Assembly: GCF_000817785.2 (NCBI RefSeq)
Contig: NZ_JTCM02000018.1
Location: forward strand, 1-64,000
Length of the DNA: 64,000 nucleotides
Source: Hassallia byssoidea VB512170
GTDB lineage: Bacteria > Cyanobacteriota > Cyanobacteriia > Cyanobacteriales > Nostocaceae
Direction: 5' to 3'
The translations under genes and the position numbers were made by a program. Below are positions 29,501-35,988 of this stretch, piece by piece. Below the pieces are notes generated by a model. The model saw only the letters and a program-made list of their open reading frames with translations. It was not told where the DNA came from and ran no database searches. Within the stretch, counting starts at the first letter, position 1, and each line of letters opens with the position of its first letter.

Positions 29501-30044
29501 CATCGACAACATATCCATTTTGATCCGTCAGACAAATTCCGACTTGGGTAAAATTTAAAATAGATTCTATTTGTGTATTACGGTTCTTTAACTCAACCGC
29601 AATCCGCTGACGCTCTTTTATTTCATTTTCTAGTTGATAATTCTGCTTTTGTAACTGTTTTTGCAGCCTTTGGATCGTCAGTTGATTTTCTACTCTGACA
29701 AAAATTTCTTCAACTTGAAATGGTTTGGTGATGTAGTCTACAGCACCCATTTTAAAGGCTTTCACCCTGTCAAAAACATCTTCCCCGTTGCTGAGAAAAA
29801 TTACGGGGATATCGCGAGTTATTTCATCAGCCTTCAGTTGTTGGCATGTATAGCCATCAACTGAAGGCATTTTAATATCCAGCAAAATTAAATCTGGCGG
29901 AGCCAATTGCGCCACCATTAGAGCTTTAGAAGCTATATTTACACCCCGAATTGTGTATCCGCGTTGGGACAGAGTAGCAGATAAAAGTTGCAGATTATCC
30001 TGCGAATCATCAACTATTAAAATACTGCCTTGATTTGCGTGCAT
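23511..30044 (-). CDS. Giant multi-sensor hybrid histidine kinase, 2177 residues
   Basis: Domain order by approximate residue: receiver 1-125 (phospho-Asp56), coiled coil, PAS 155-265, PAS 285-400, GAF 420-580, PAS 610-725, PAS 740-855, GAF 865-1020, PAS 1030-1150, PAS 1165-1285, PAS 1290-1410, cyanobacteriochrome-like GAF 1420-1615, HisKA (His1648, SHELRTP), HATPase 1750-1945, receiver 1955-2075 (Asp2011), and a short helical tail. The third GAF has a Cys at the canonical bilin position (Cys1551, followed by Tyr) and a second Cys in an upstream insert (Cys1504), so bilin binding is possible. About 83 residues encoded by a heptad repeat array interrupt the ATPase domain. It is soluble, with no membrane helix. 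The start codon abuts another repeat array and lacks a ribosome-binding site. Confidence 0.93.
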   Translation of the reverse strand: MHANQGSILIVDDSQDNLQLLSATLSQRGYTIRGVNIASKALMVAQLAPPDLILLDIKMPSVDGYTCQQLKADEITRDIPVIFLSNGEDVFDRVKAFKMGAVDYITKPFQVEEIFVRVENQLTIQRLQKQLQKQNYQLENEIKERQRIAVELKNRNTQIESILNFTQVGICLTDQNGYVVDVNPAYCQLYQLTREEIIAQLFTLHYPSLTEAEKADLIQEYQDFIRNGAQDENQEVTIRRKDNLRLTVNMTRGIFSKDDGKIFVVTSVMDITSRKDAEKALTKCEERWQLALKGNNDGVWDRDLRTNKHFLSARCREILGYLEDELNNFEQWTKLIHPDDFERMMSALMAYLNRQSTQYIAQYRMRCKDNSYKWILSRGEALWDEAGKPMRITGSITDISYCKLAEDALQQQLNRSNLLRQITDKIRSELDPKKILETAASQIGETLDVNRVLIHTYVSLPNPKIPILGEFLSPGYASLMNFEIPVAGNLHLQQILLQDEAIASYDVFADPLLQNVQDICRQLEMKSLLAVRTSYKGEANGVIGLHQCDRHREWTPAEIELLESIAANVGIALAQATLLEQHQKARDELYIQNIQLQAEIRNRLLTEAALKANESKYRRLVETSQDVIWKTDIHGYITFVNSAVRKVFGYEPAEMIGRSWLDFIPREQVAADRELFARVLCGETVFQYETKRIAKDGSLIYLMVNAIALQNEADLVVGITGTASNITQRKSSEAARRASEEKFASAFRSSPDPIALSTFPETRYIEVNDSFCKFFGCSRSEIIGRIKQELNIWVNTEECAFLTQILQQTKVIRNHEIDFRIATGEVRTVLFSAELIEIDQQQYMLGTSKDITERKHAENESRLLLLTTQAITRAQNVNSALERVSRLICHTINWDFGEAWIPSEDNTVLEHKLAWCEDQSMLEKFNRHSQNITFAAGVGLPGRVWLTKQPEWIEDVTAVGKPTFLRSQIAARVGFKAGFAVPIQSDNQVLAVLVFFKRSSLPLDKRLLELVGLVAAQLGALIVRKHIEAQHQQSKERLQLALEGSNLGLWDWNLSTGKVYRDWHWKKMLSYKEHEIADNMAAFEVLIHPEDLPVVKKALNAHLQGATPVYEVEFRMRTGMGKWKWILSRGQVCERDNKGQPLRMTGTHKDITERKTLERELALREARLNAFFGCAPVGMSILNNQLRFVQINELLAEIYGRRQLDYIGKTIYEIVPAVIAPLVAPFYEQVLKTGEPILNLEVSVASTKQPDTERHFLASYFPILGEDGNLSGVGTVVVEITSRKQVELALLTSQRRYQTLAEAAPVCIFHTDAENNCFYINKRWTEMTGYSQEEALGMGWISALYPEDRDRVFAVWMEAAANQTLYQCEHRFLRADGTDIWVICQALPEVDDNKEIKGFIGTITDITEHKVAEVALHESAERERTIARVIQRMRETLDIETIFAATTQELRQVLNCDRVVVYRFNDNWSGEFVAESVSNNWISLIEEDQNDPNFTNGALLDDRCVVRMLNSQDNQNQVLDSYLQKTQGGMYIRGASFLCVPDIYKAGFEDCYVQLLERFQAKAYITVPIYCGNQLWGLLASYENSTPRQWKTGEISIAVQIGNQLGVALQQAELLAQTQRQSQALQQAAIAADAANRAKSEFLANMSHELRTPLNAILGFTQVMSRENSLSSENQQNLTIINRAGEHLLNLINDILEMSKIEAGRTTLNPSSFDLIRLLDNLQDMLHFRAADKGLQLTFEYSLTIPQYIQTDESKLRQVLLNLLGNAIKFTDTGSVTLRVLLGEWGSGGVGGQGGQGGQGGQGGQGDRRQGAGGREQGEFVSPSPSPPPTPPASPAPPASPAPPSPPSPPSPHSPLPTPHSLIFEIQDTGVGISPEELDQLFVAFGQTESGKKSQQGTGLGLAISRKYVQLMGGDISVSSTFGAGSTFTFDIKVSLATESEIEITQTKRRVIGLVPKQREYRILVVDDVRESRLLLVKLLTDIGFAVKEAANGDEAIAIWSTWQPHLILMDMRMPVMDGYEATKEIKARESFKEDYRQITTVIIALTANVFEEQRTAIMQAGCDDFINKPFREEILLEKLSQYLGLEYIYQESSAEISEKTKKTTQEILLSGDLVPLLSQMSPEWLAQVYNAAAQCSDDLIFDLLEQIPPEYVLLKDCLTDLANNFLFEKILKLATK
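24455..24705. repeat. STRR array inserted in frame inside the hybrid kinase gene
   Basis: GGGGAGT and GGGGGAGCA-type units are followed by CCCCCTGC and CCCCCTTGT units. In the kinase frame it encodes a Gly/Gln-rich then Pro/Ser-rich stretch (about residues 1780-1863) between the N box (NLLGNAIKFTD) and DTGVGIS. The frame is preserved through about 250 bases. Confidence 0.9.
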
Positions 30045-30189
30045 TGGGAATTGGGAATTGGGAGTAGGGAGTAGGGAGTAGGGAGTAGGGAATTGGTAAT
30101 TGGTAATTCCCCATTACCCACTACCCAGTACTTAGTACATAGTACCCACTCCCCACCCCCTACTCCCCACTCCCTACTCCCTACTCCCC
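30045..30189. repeat. STRR array between the hybrid kinase start and the S41 protease stop
   Basis: GGGAATT/GGGAGTA units are followed by CCCATTA/CCCACTA/CCCCACT units. One end touches the kinase ATG; the other contains the last codons and TAG stop of the protease gene. Confidence 0.88.
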
Positions 30190-31458
30190 AGTCTTTTGCA
30201 ACACAGTTTCTATCGCTCGCTGTTTTTGCGGATCTGCTCCTTGAGCGTATTCTAAGGAGAAGGGAACGCTGATATCTGGGGTGACACCCTTACCCTCTAA
30301 CCTTTGATCGTTATTGAGAAATACATTTGTGACTGCAACGTAAAGCAGGCTGTTATCTTTCATTAAAAACGGACTACCAGCAACTACAGCACCGGTTGTT
30401 TTGGAACCAATTACTTGTCCGATGCGGTGTTGTTGAAAAGCAAACGCGAGAATTTCCTTACTGCTGCGGCTACCTTCATTGACCAACATCACCGCAGGCT
30501 TTTTCCATTGATAATTATAGGTATATTGTTTGCCATTGCGTCGAATATTCGTGACGCTTGGTCCTGGTTTTGCGGTAAATATGTTGAGATAATCTAAATC
30601 TCCTCCACCCCAACCGTCTCTAAGATCCAAAATTAATGCGTCTGCGCTTGACAGACGACCATAAATTAGGTCATCTTGCAACTGTTGCTGATGCGGATCG
30701 GCTGCATTTGACCAAATATGAATATAGCCTATTTTCTTGCCTTGTTGTTCAATTACTTGAGTGCTGGCTTGTTGAGCATCGAAAAAGATTTTAGTTGTAT
30801 CGAACATCTTTGGGGCGATCGCTATTTCTTGCCGACTATTTACATCCGCTGTTCTCTGAATCAACAATTTAACTTGTTGACCCGCTTTACCCGCAAAAGA
30901 TTGTATTGCTTGATACGGCTTACCATCTACACTCAGTATTTCATCGCCCACCTTCAAGCCGGAAGACGCCGCCGGACTTTTATCTAGAATCGCTTTCACA
31001 AAAATCTTGCCGTTAATCTCTTTGGTAAACGCCCCAATACCACTGTATTCAATTTTGCCTTTGGGGAAAATCTTTCTTAATTCCTTCTGTAAATCTCTAC
31101 TTCTCGGATAAAAAATCCCTAAAAGCTGGTAATATTCCGGTTCATTTGCAGTGTAAAAGCGAGTGTGCGAAGTCCGCAACTGAGAAAGCATCTGATTGAT
31201 GATGACAGCAGCTTCTTCAGTTGACTTTGCCCGCGCTATTTGAGGTTTATACTGTTCTCGGATGGCTTTCCAGTCTACTCCGTTAAATTTCGGGTCAAAA
31301 AAGTTGTCGTTTACTGTTTGCCAAACTTGCTCAAAAACTTGAACCTCTGGTTTTGCCAAAGTCGGTAATAGCGGCGCCAACCACAGCAAAAGCAATACAG
31401 AGAAGCTAAAAAGGATTATTATAGCTAGACGGTTTAAGCGAGATCGAAAGTTTTTCAT
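30181..31458 (-). CDS. S41-family (C-terminal processing peptidase-like) protease with PDZ domain
   Basis: 425 residues. An N-terminal hydrophobic segment (LAIIILFSFSVLLLLWLAPL) ends near a signal-peptidase-like LAKPE, so the protein is exported or anchored. A helical domain, then PDZ (about 125-200, KSPAASSGLKVGDEILSVDG), precede the S41 core: IHIWSNAADP, LDLRDGWGGGD and the catalytic Ser/Lys pair in EGSRSSKEILAFAFQ. It would cleave unstructured C-termini in the periplasm or lumen. It differs from CtpA (D1 processing) in several blocks, so I do not give that name. The last two codons and stop derive from a repeat array. Confidence 0.9.
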   Translation of the reverse strand: MKNFRSRLNRLAIIILFSFSVLLLLWLAPLLPTLAKPEVQVFEQVWQTVNDNFFDPKFNGVDWKAIREQYKPQIARAKSTEEAAVIINQMLSQLRTSHTRFYTANEPEYYQLLGIFYPRSRDLQKELRKIFPKGKIEYSGIGAFTKEINGKIFVKAILDKSPAASSGLKVGDEILSVDGKPYQAIQSFAGKAGQQVKLLIQRTADVNSRQEIAIAPKMFDTTKIFFDAQQASTQVIEQQGKKIGYIHIWSNAADPHQQQLQDDLIYGRLSSADALILDLRDGWGGGDLDYLNIFTAKPGPSVTNIRRNGKQYTYNYQWKKPAVMLVNEGSRSSKEILAFAFQQHRIGQVIGSKTTGAVVAGSPFLMKDNSLLYVAVTNVFLNNDQRLEGKGVTPDISVPFSLEYAQGADPQKQRAIETVLQKTGE

Positions 31459-31459
31459 C

Positions 31460-31522
31460 GTAGTGAGCGCTTCAGCGCTCTGATATCAGAGGACTGAAGT
31501 CCTCACTACAGTCCTCACTACA
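31460..31522. repeat. Palindromic repeat cluster filling an intergenic space
   Basis: GTAGTGAGCGCTTCAGCGCT, a palindromic centre, then AGGACTGAAGTCCTCACTAC with a trailing half copy. It occupies all but a few bases between the aldo/keto reductase stop and the S41 protease start. It is related to 32519-32540 and 35630-35682. Confidence 0.8.
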
Positions 31523-31524
31523 TT

Positions 31525-32505
31525 TTATCTATTCACGCTGCTCATATCAGCATAGCGATCGCCTGCGGCAACACCTAATGGTGATACTTCATCAATTCGT
31601 GCAAGTTCGGCTGGTGTTAATGTAATATCTACCGCTGCAACATTCTCTTCTAAATAAGCTACGCGCTTTGTTCCCGGAATCGGTACAATGTCTTCTCCTT
31701 GCGCTAGCAACCACGCTAAAGCTAATTGTCCCGGTGTCGCATTTTTTTCCTTAGCGATTTCCTTCACACGCTCCACAACCTGAAGATTTTTGTCAAAGTT
31801 TTCACCTTGAAACCTAGGTAAATTTCTCCTAAAGTCGTCAGGTGCAAAGTCATCTGGACTGGTAATTTGTCCGGAAAGAAAGCCTCTACCCAGTGGACTG
31901 TAGGGAACAAAGCCAATCCCCAAGCTGCGAATAGTCGCTAAAATCTCGTCTTCTGGTTCGCGTTGCCAAAGTGAATATTCGGACTGCAAAGCCGTAATTG
32001 GGTGGACAGCATGAGCGCGTCGAATAGTTTCTGCCGCTGCTTCCGACATTCCCAGGTAGCGGACTTTACCAAGTTGTACTAACTCTGCCATTGCCCCGAT
32101 AGTTTCCTCAATGGCAACATTGGGATCGACGCGATGCTGATAATAAAGGTCAATGTAATCAACACCAAGCCTTTGCAAAGAAGCATCGCAAGCCGAGCGA
32201 ACATACTCCGGGCTACCGCTGACACCACGAGAACTGCTATCATCAGTACGCAGGATACCAAATTTAGTTGCTAAGACAACGCGATCGCGTCTATCCTTAA
32301 TTGCCTTACCAACAAGCTGTTCATTTGCTCCTTTGCCATACATATCAGCAGTATCCAGCAAATTTACACCCAAATCCAAAGCCCGGTGAATCGTCGCGAT
32401 AGATTCAGTCTCATCAACCGCACCGTAAAACTCAGACATACCCATACATCCGAGTCCCAATTCCGAAACCGTCAAACCCTGACTTCCTAATTTGCGTGTC
32501 TTCAT
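31525..32505 (-). CDS. Aldo/keto reductase
   Basis: 326 residues from the ATG at 32505, chosen over one eight codons upstream because GAGGAGAG sits directly before it. The TIM-barrel tetrad is visible: Asp and Tyr in [11 protein letters not shown], Lys in VVLATKFG, His in YYQHRVDP. The C-terminal [18 protein letters not shown] is the NADPH-binding segment. It reduces aldehydes or ketones with NADPH; relatives belong to the YajO/YakC type. The gene lies downstream of a short palindromic repeat. Confidence 0.94.
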   Translation of the reverse strand: MKTRKLGSQGLTVSELGLGCMGMSEFYGAVDETESIATIHRALDLGVNLLDTADMYGKGANEQLVGKAIKDRRDRVVLATKFGILRTDDSSSRGVSGSPEYVRSACDASLQRLGVDYIDLYYQHRVDPNVAIEETIGAMAELVQLGKVRYLGMSEAAAETIRRAHAVHPITALQSEYSLWQREPEDEILATIRSLGIGFVPYSPLGRGFLSGQITSPDDFAPDDFRRNLPRFQGENFDKNLQVVERVKEIAKEKNATPGQLALAWLLAQGEDIVPIPGTKRVAYLEENVAAVDITLTPAELARIDEVSPLGVAAGDRYADMSSVNR

Positions 32506-32518
32506 AAATTCTCTCCTC

Positions 32519-32540
32519 GTAGTAAGCACTTCAGTGCTTA
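32519..32540. repeat. Short palindromic repeat upstream of the aldo/keto reductase
   Basis: TAAGCACT-TC-AGTGCTTA at 32523-32540, preceded by GTAG. It is the same family as the outer arms at 35630-35682 and abuts the ribosome-binding site. Confidence 0.75.
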
Positions 32541-32607
32541 AAAAATATCTCCATCACTCGTCCGATGCCGGGAAAGCTTACGATAAAAGTCAAACAGTTC
32601 TACACGC

Positions 32608-33420
32608 ATGACTAGAATTTTCATTCCCGGAATCACTCCACCCACACAACAGTCTCAACCAGCTTGGTGGTTTGCCTTTGTGGGCAATAAACTACTTATT
32701 CGTAATGACACTTCCAACCAAATTCCGCATTTAATAAGCTTGGCAGAAATTAACTTAACCCCAGTGCGGACACAATTTCTCGGCACAATTGATAATCACC
32801 CGTGTTATTGTGCCGAATTACCAAAAGATACTGTTCCTCCTGAGGGCATGATTTTTCGAGGACTGCGCGAGTTATACGGTATTCTGGAAGAAGATTTTTT
32901 CGCACTTAGCGGTCGAGCCTTTCAAATTATGGAATGGGATCGCACGCACCAATATTGCGGACATTGTGCAACTGCGACAACACAATTATCAGGCGATCGC
33001 GCTAAACGCTGTCCTAATTGTGGTTTAGTTAATTATCCTCGCCTTTGTCCAGCTATCATTGTTTTAATCTCTCGTGGGGAAGAACTTTTATTAGCCCGCG
33101 CTAATCGATTCCCCCAAGCAATGTACAGCGTACTTGCCGGTTTTGTCGAACCAGGAGAATCCTTAGAAGAAACCCTCATCCGCGAAGTTAAAGAAGAAGT
33201 GGGGATTTCAGTCAAGAATATTCGCTATTTTGGCTCTCAACCTTGGCCCTTTCCCAACTCGTTGATGATTGGCTTTACAGCAGATTATGCTGATGGTGAA
33301 ATCGTCATCGAAGAGCAAGAAATAGCAGACGCAGCTTGGTTTAAAAAAGATAATTTACCACAGATTCCTCCAAAGTTGAGCATTGCGCGTAAACTAATTG
33401 ATGCATTTGTATCTAGTTGA
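32608..33420 (+). CDS. nudC: NADH pyrophosphatase (Nudix)
   Basis: 270 residues with an N-terminal domain and a zinc ribbon (CGHCATATTQ...CPNCG). The Nudix box reads GFVEPGESLEETLIREVKEEVG and is followed by the NudC-diagnostic SQPWPFPNS. The protein hydrolyses NAD(H) to NMN(H) and AMP and can remove NAD caps from RNA. The ATG at 32608 fits the family length (E. coli NudC is 257). Confidence 0.96.
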   Translation: MTRIFIPGITPPTQQSQPAWWFAFVGNKLLIRNDTSNQIPHLISLAEINLTPVRTQFLGTIDNHPCYCAELPKDTVPPEGMIFRGLRELYGILEEDFFALSGRAFQIMEWDRTHQYCGHCATATTQLSGDRAKRCPNCGLVNYPRLCPAIIVLISRGEELLLARANRFPQAMYSVLAGFVEPGESLEETLIREVKEEVGISVKNIRYFGSQPWPFPNSLMIGFTADYADGEIVIEEQEIADAAWFKKDNLPQIPPKLSIARKLIDAFVSS

Positions 33421-33547
33421 AGAAATTCACCGTTATTTCCCGTGCTTGTTAAGCAAAAGCCGTTATGTAGTAGTGACAAGCGATCGCTATCAACTACAAG
33501 CATTCAGCATTCTGAAAACACAAATAAATTTTTGGGAGAAGATTATA

Positions 33548-34156
33548 GTGAGCGTTCTCGCAAACCTCAAAAAAGAGTTGATTTCTATTTCAACTGCCAC
33601 TGACATTGGCTTTAACTCCACCCCAACAATCAAGCAGCAAATCGAGACATTAGCGGAATCTCTGGAAGTGCTAAATCCAACTGTTGAACCTACAAGCTTT
33701 ATGGAATTGGTTCAAGGGCGCTGGCAGTTGTTGTACAGTACATTCGGATTAGAACGAGAAACTACACTTCAACGTCTTTCTTTTGGAAAGCTGCCGAATG
33801 TGACGGTTAATGTTACTGGTATCTTTCAAGAAGTTTATCTGGATAATCAGCAGTACATTAACTTAATTGAGTTTACCGTAGGTTCCGATGTTAAAGGCGT
33901 TGCTGCGGTAACAGGACGCTACAGAGTAGAAGACTCTAAACGTCTCAACATTGATTTTTTAGAAACCTCCGTTAAAAGTGCAAGCAACGATTTGGATGTT
34001 TCCACCTTTCGCTCTTGCTTAGGAATCGATTCTCAATCAGCTTTAGAATCAAAGCTTGATTTTAGCGGTTGGTCGGATATTACCTATTTGGATGAAAATT
34101 TGCGTCTCATGCGTGGCAATAATCAAAATTTGTATGTGCTGGTGCGAACCAACTAG
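33548..34156 (+). CDS. Plastid-lipid-associated protein / fibrillin family protein
   Basis: I take the GTG at 33548 (GGGAGAAG about eight bases upstream), giving 202 residues. The frame is open further 5' but that part overlaps nudC and is not family-like. The PAP/fibrillin signature appears as VQGRWQLLYSTFGLERETTLQR, followed by alternating beta strands (NLIEFTVGSDVKGVAAVTGRY) of a lipocalin-like fold and ending NLRLMRGNNQNLYVLVR. In cyanobacteria and chloroplasts these proteins associate with thylakoid lipid and protect photosystems under stress. Its stop lies next to the convergent MerR gene. Confidence 0.9.
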   Translation: MSVLANLKKELISISTATDIGFNSTPTIKQQIETLAESLEVLNPTVEPTSFMELVQGRWQLLYSTFGLERETTLQRLSFGKLPNVTVNVTGIFQEVYLDNQQYINLIEFTVGSDVKGVAAVTGRYRVEDSKRLNIDFLETSVKSASNDLDVSTFRSCLGIDSQSALESKLDFSGWSDITYLDENLRLMRGNNQNLYVLVRTN

Positions 34157-34157
34157 G

Positions 34158-34715
34158 CTAACTGATTGGTGAGTAATGTGTATGAGTTGCGTTTTGTTTG
34201 AGATCGGATTTTACAACTTCAGCTTTCTCAAGAGCCGATACCGTTGAAGATAAGCTAGACTTTAGCGTAGCCTCTTGTTTTGATTGCTCCTGAGTTAAAC
34301 AGTTTAATGAGTCATGTTGGAGATGAATAAAGGCATTATCAGTTTTGTTGCTGGCTTCTAACTTTTTGTAGTGTTGGATTTTTTTCTGAATTACCTCTAA
34401 ATTGTGATTAAGTTCGCGGATGCCTTTTTGAACCTGACGTTCATGAGCTTCGAGAATTAAACGGCGATCGCTTATAGCCTCAGGTTTCTCTCGATACAAG
34501 AACGCAAACTCTTGCATCTGACGAATTGGCATTCCTGTTGTTCGCAATCGAGTCAAAAACTCTATTCGCGTAATATCGTCAGTACGGTAACGACGATGAC
34601 CGTTTGCCGCTCGGTTGACTGGCTCCAACAGCCCTTGACGCTCATAATAGCGAAGTGTATGTACACTCAGCCCGGTAAGCGCCGCCACCTGTTGAATCGT
34701 GAGTTCTGTTTCCAT
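34158..34715 (-). CDS. MerR-family transcriptional regulator
   Basis: 185 residues from the ATG at 34715, which has a near-perfect GGAGGTGGCG ribosome-binding site; an ATG eight codons earlier lacks one. The winged helix is clear (LTIQQVAALTGLSVHTLRYYERQGLL, NGHRRYRTDDITRIEFL), followed by the dimerisation helix and an acidic/Ser-rich tail. No metal-binding Cys pair is seen, so the NmlR/AdhR-like, stress- or aldehyde-responsive branch is likelier than metal resistance. A MerR-type promoter with 19-bp spacer directly upstream on the same strand implies autoregulation. Confidence 0.93.
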   Translation of the reverse strand: METELTIQQVAALTGLSVHTLRYYERQGLLEPVNRAANGHRRYRTDDITRIEFLTRLRTTGMPIRQMQEFAFLYREKPEAISDRRLILEAHERQVQKGIRELNHNLEVIQKKIQHYKKLEASNKTDNAFIHLQHDSLNCLTQEQSKQEATLKSSLSSTVSALEKAEVVKSDLKQNATHTHYSPIS

Positions 34716-34742
34716 CGCCACCTCCGCAGAACTATACAAACT

Positions 34743-34773
34743 ACCTTAAAACTTAGAGTGCGCTCTAAGTCAA
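34743..34773 (-). promoter_or_regulatory. MerR-type promoter and operator
   Basis: On the minus strand TTGACT (34773-34768) and TAAGGT (34748-34743) are separated by 19 bases, the long spacer characteristic of MerR activation. The spacer contains the dyad CTTAGAG-N4-CTCTAAG (34752-34769). It drives the MerR gene whose ATG is 28 bases further on. Confidence 0.8.
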
Positions 34774-34818
34774 GTGTTTTGAGAAAAAAAATTTCAAATT
34801 GCAACCGCACCCTATAGC

Positions 34819-34855
34819 GGATGAACGCGGATAAAATAAATATCCGCGTTTATCC
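34819..34855. repeat. 15-bp stem hairpin of the GCGGATAAA type
   Basis: GGATGAACGCGGATA and TATCCGCGTTTATCC (one mismatch) surround an AT-only loop of 7 bases. It lies between the divergent MerR and radical SAM genes. It resembles dispersed cyanobacterial palindromes; a regulatory role is unproven. Confidence 0.6.
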
Positions 34856-34961
34856 TTTGTGTATCAGCGGTTTAAATCCTGTCACAGTATCAGTCCTGAT
34901 GTACTGCAAGCCTTTGCTAGCTATAGTTAACGGTTAAGGCTCACAGTTAAAAGGAGGCAAG

Positions 34962-35588
34962 ATGGAAAAACAATCAATCAACCCATCCCCAGCACTCGAA
35001 GAAATTCCCCCTGGCTGTCTCAACATCATGGGTTATATTGATGAGTCAGAAGTCAACGGTCCTGGTTGTCGTGCTGTAGTGTGGGTGCAAGGTTGTTTGC
35101 GCGAGTGTCCGGGCTGCTTTAATGTTGAATCTTGGTCATTTGAGATTAACCAACTAATTTCTATTGACAGCCTCGCCGAAAAAATCCTCAGTAATCCTCG
35201 CAACACAGGTGTAACATTTTCTGGAGGAGAACCTTTTTGGCAAGCACCCGCGCTGGCAAGTTTGGCGCGTCAGCTAAAAGCCGCAGGACTAAATGTGATG
35301 TCTTTTACAGGGTTCACTTTAGAGAAACTACAGTCAGAATCTGCACCAGCAGGGTCACAAGAGTTGTTAACACAGCTTGATATTCTGATAGATGGGGCTT
35401 TTGTCGAGTCAAAAGCAATTAATTCTCCTAACTCCCCGGTGTCTTCTACTAACCAGCGGGTGCATGTGCTTAATCCAGCCTTCCAAGACCAGATTACCTG
35501 GGCAAGCGACCAAATAGAAATTCATGTCCTCAAAGATGGTAGCCGCATCATTACTGGTTATCGCGGTAGTTGGGTAGAACAATCTTAA
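34962..35588 (+). CDS. Radical SAM protein, NrdG-like activase
   Basis: 208 residues with AAAAGGAGG just before the ATG. The 4Fe-4S/SAM motif is CLRECPGC (Cx3Cx2C), and the SAM-binding TFSGGEPFWQ follows. Overall length and layout match activating enzymes of the anaerobic ribonucleotide reductase type (NrdG), which generate a glycyl radical on a partner. No partner gene (NrdD or other glycyl-radical enzyme) lies in the window, so the target is open. It is divergent from the MerR gene. Confidence 0.88.
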   Translation: MEKQSINPSPALEEIPPGCLNIMGYIDESEVNGPGCRAVVWVQGCLRECPGCFNVESWSFEINQLISIDSLAEKILSNPRNTGVTFSGGEPFWQAPALASLARQLKAAGLNVMSFTGFTLEKLQSESAPAGSQELLTQLDILIDGAFVESKAINSPNSPVSSTNQRVHVLNPAFQDQITWASDQIEIHVLKDGSRIITGYRGSWVEQS

Positions 35589-35629
35589 ACACGAATCAGT
35601 GCAAGTGTCACACGAAAATGTAAAAGAAG

Positions 35630-35682
35630 CTCGTAGTAAGCGCTGAAGCGCTTATTTTAAGCACTAAAGTGCTTACTACGAG
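35630..35682. repeat. Inverted repeat with perfect 12-bp outer arms and nested palindromes
   Basis: CTCGTAGTAAGC and GCTTACTACGAG enclose AGCGCTGAAGCGCT-like and AAGCACTAAAGTGCTT palindromes. Same family as 31460-31522 and 32519-32540. It directly abuts the 21-bp tandem repeat. Confidence 0.85.
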
Positions 35683-35912
35683 TTCCGAACACGAAGTTCC
35701 GAGTTCCGAACACCAACTTTCGAGTTCAGAACATCAACTTTCGAGTTCGGAACTCGAACTTTCGAGTTCAGAACATCAACTTTCGAGTTCAGAACACGAA
35801 GTTTCGAGTTCCGAACACGAAATTCCGAGTTCCGAACACGAAGTTCCGAGTTCAGAACACGAAGTTTCGAGTTCTGAACACGAAATTCCGAGTTCCGAAC
35901 ACGAAGCAATCG
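35682..35912. repeat. 21-bp minisatellite, ten full copies plus a partial one
   Basis: Consecutive 21-base units begin GTTCCGAACACGAAGTTCCGA and vary at a few positions. As the unit is seven codons long, both strands stay open: SSEHEVP-like heptapeptides on plus, NSKLRVL-like ones on minus. I treat it as a repeat, not a gene. Confidence 0.93.
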
Positions 35913-35988
35913 AACTTACACTGAACAAATCTCGTCCGATGATTCTTGGGGCTGCTTTGCTCACTACTGCCCCAAGAGATTAGGAAGC

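Noticed and set aside
33398-33547. Longer N-terminus of the fibrillin-family protein
   Set aside because: It overlaps the end of nudC and does not resemble the family; the GTG at 33548 has a suitable ribosome-binding site.
35682-35912. CRISPR array
   Set aside because: The units are contiguous 21-mers without spacers, and no cas genes are nearby.
35669-35983. Open frame of 104 codons made of SSEHEVP-like repeats (and a mirror frame on the other strand)
   Set aside because: It is a by-product of the 21-bp tandem repeat, which is stop-free on both strands. It starts at a GTG without a ribosome-binding site and has no globular part.
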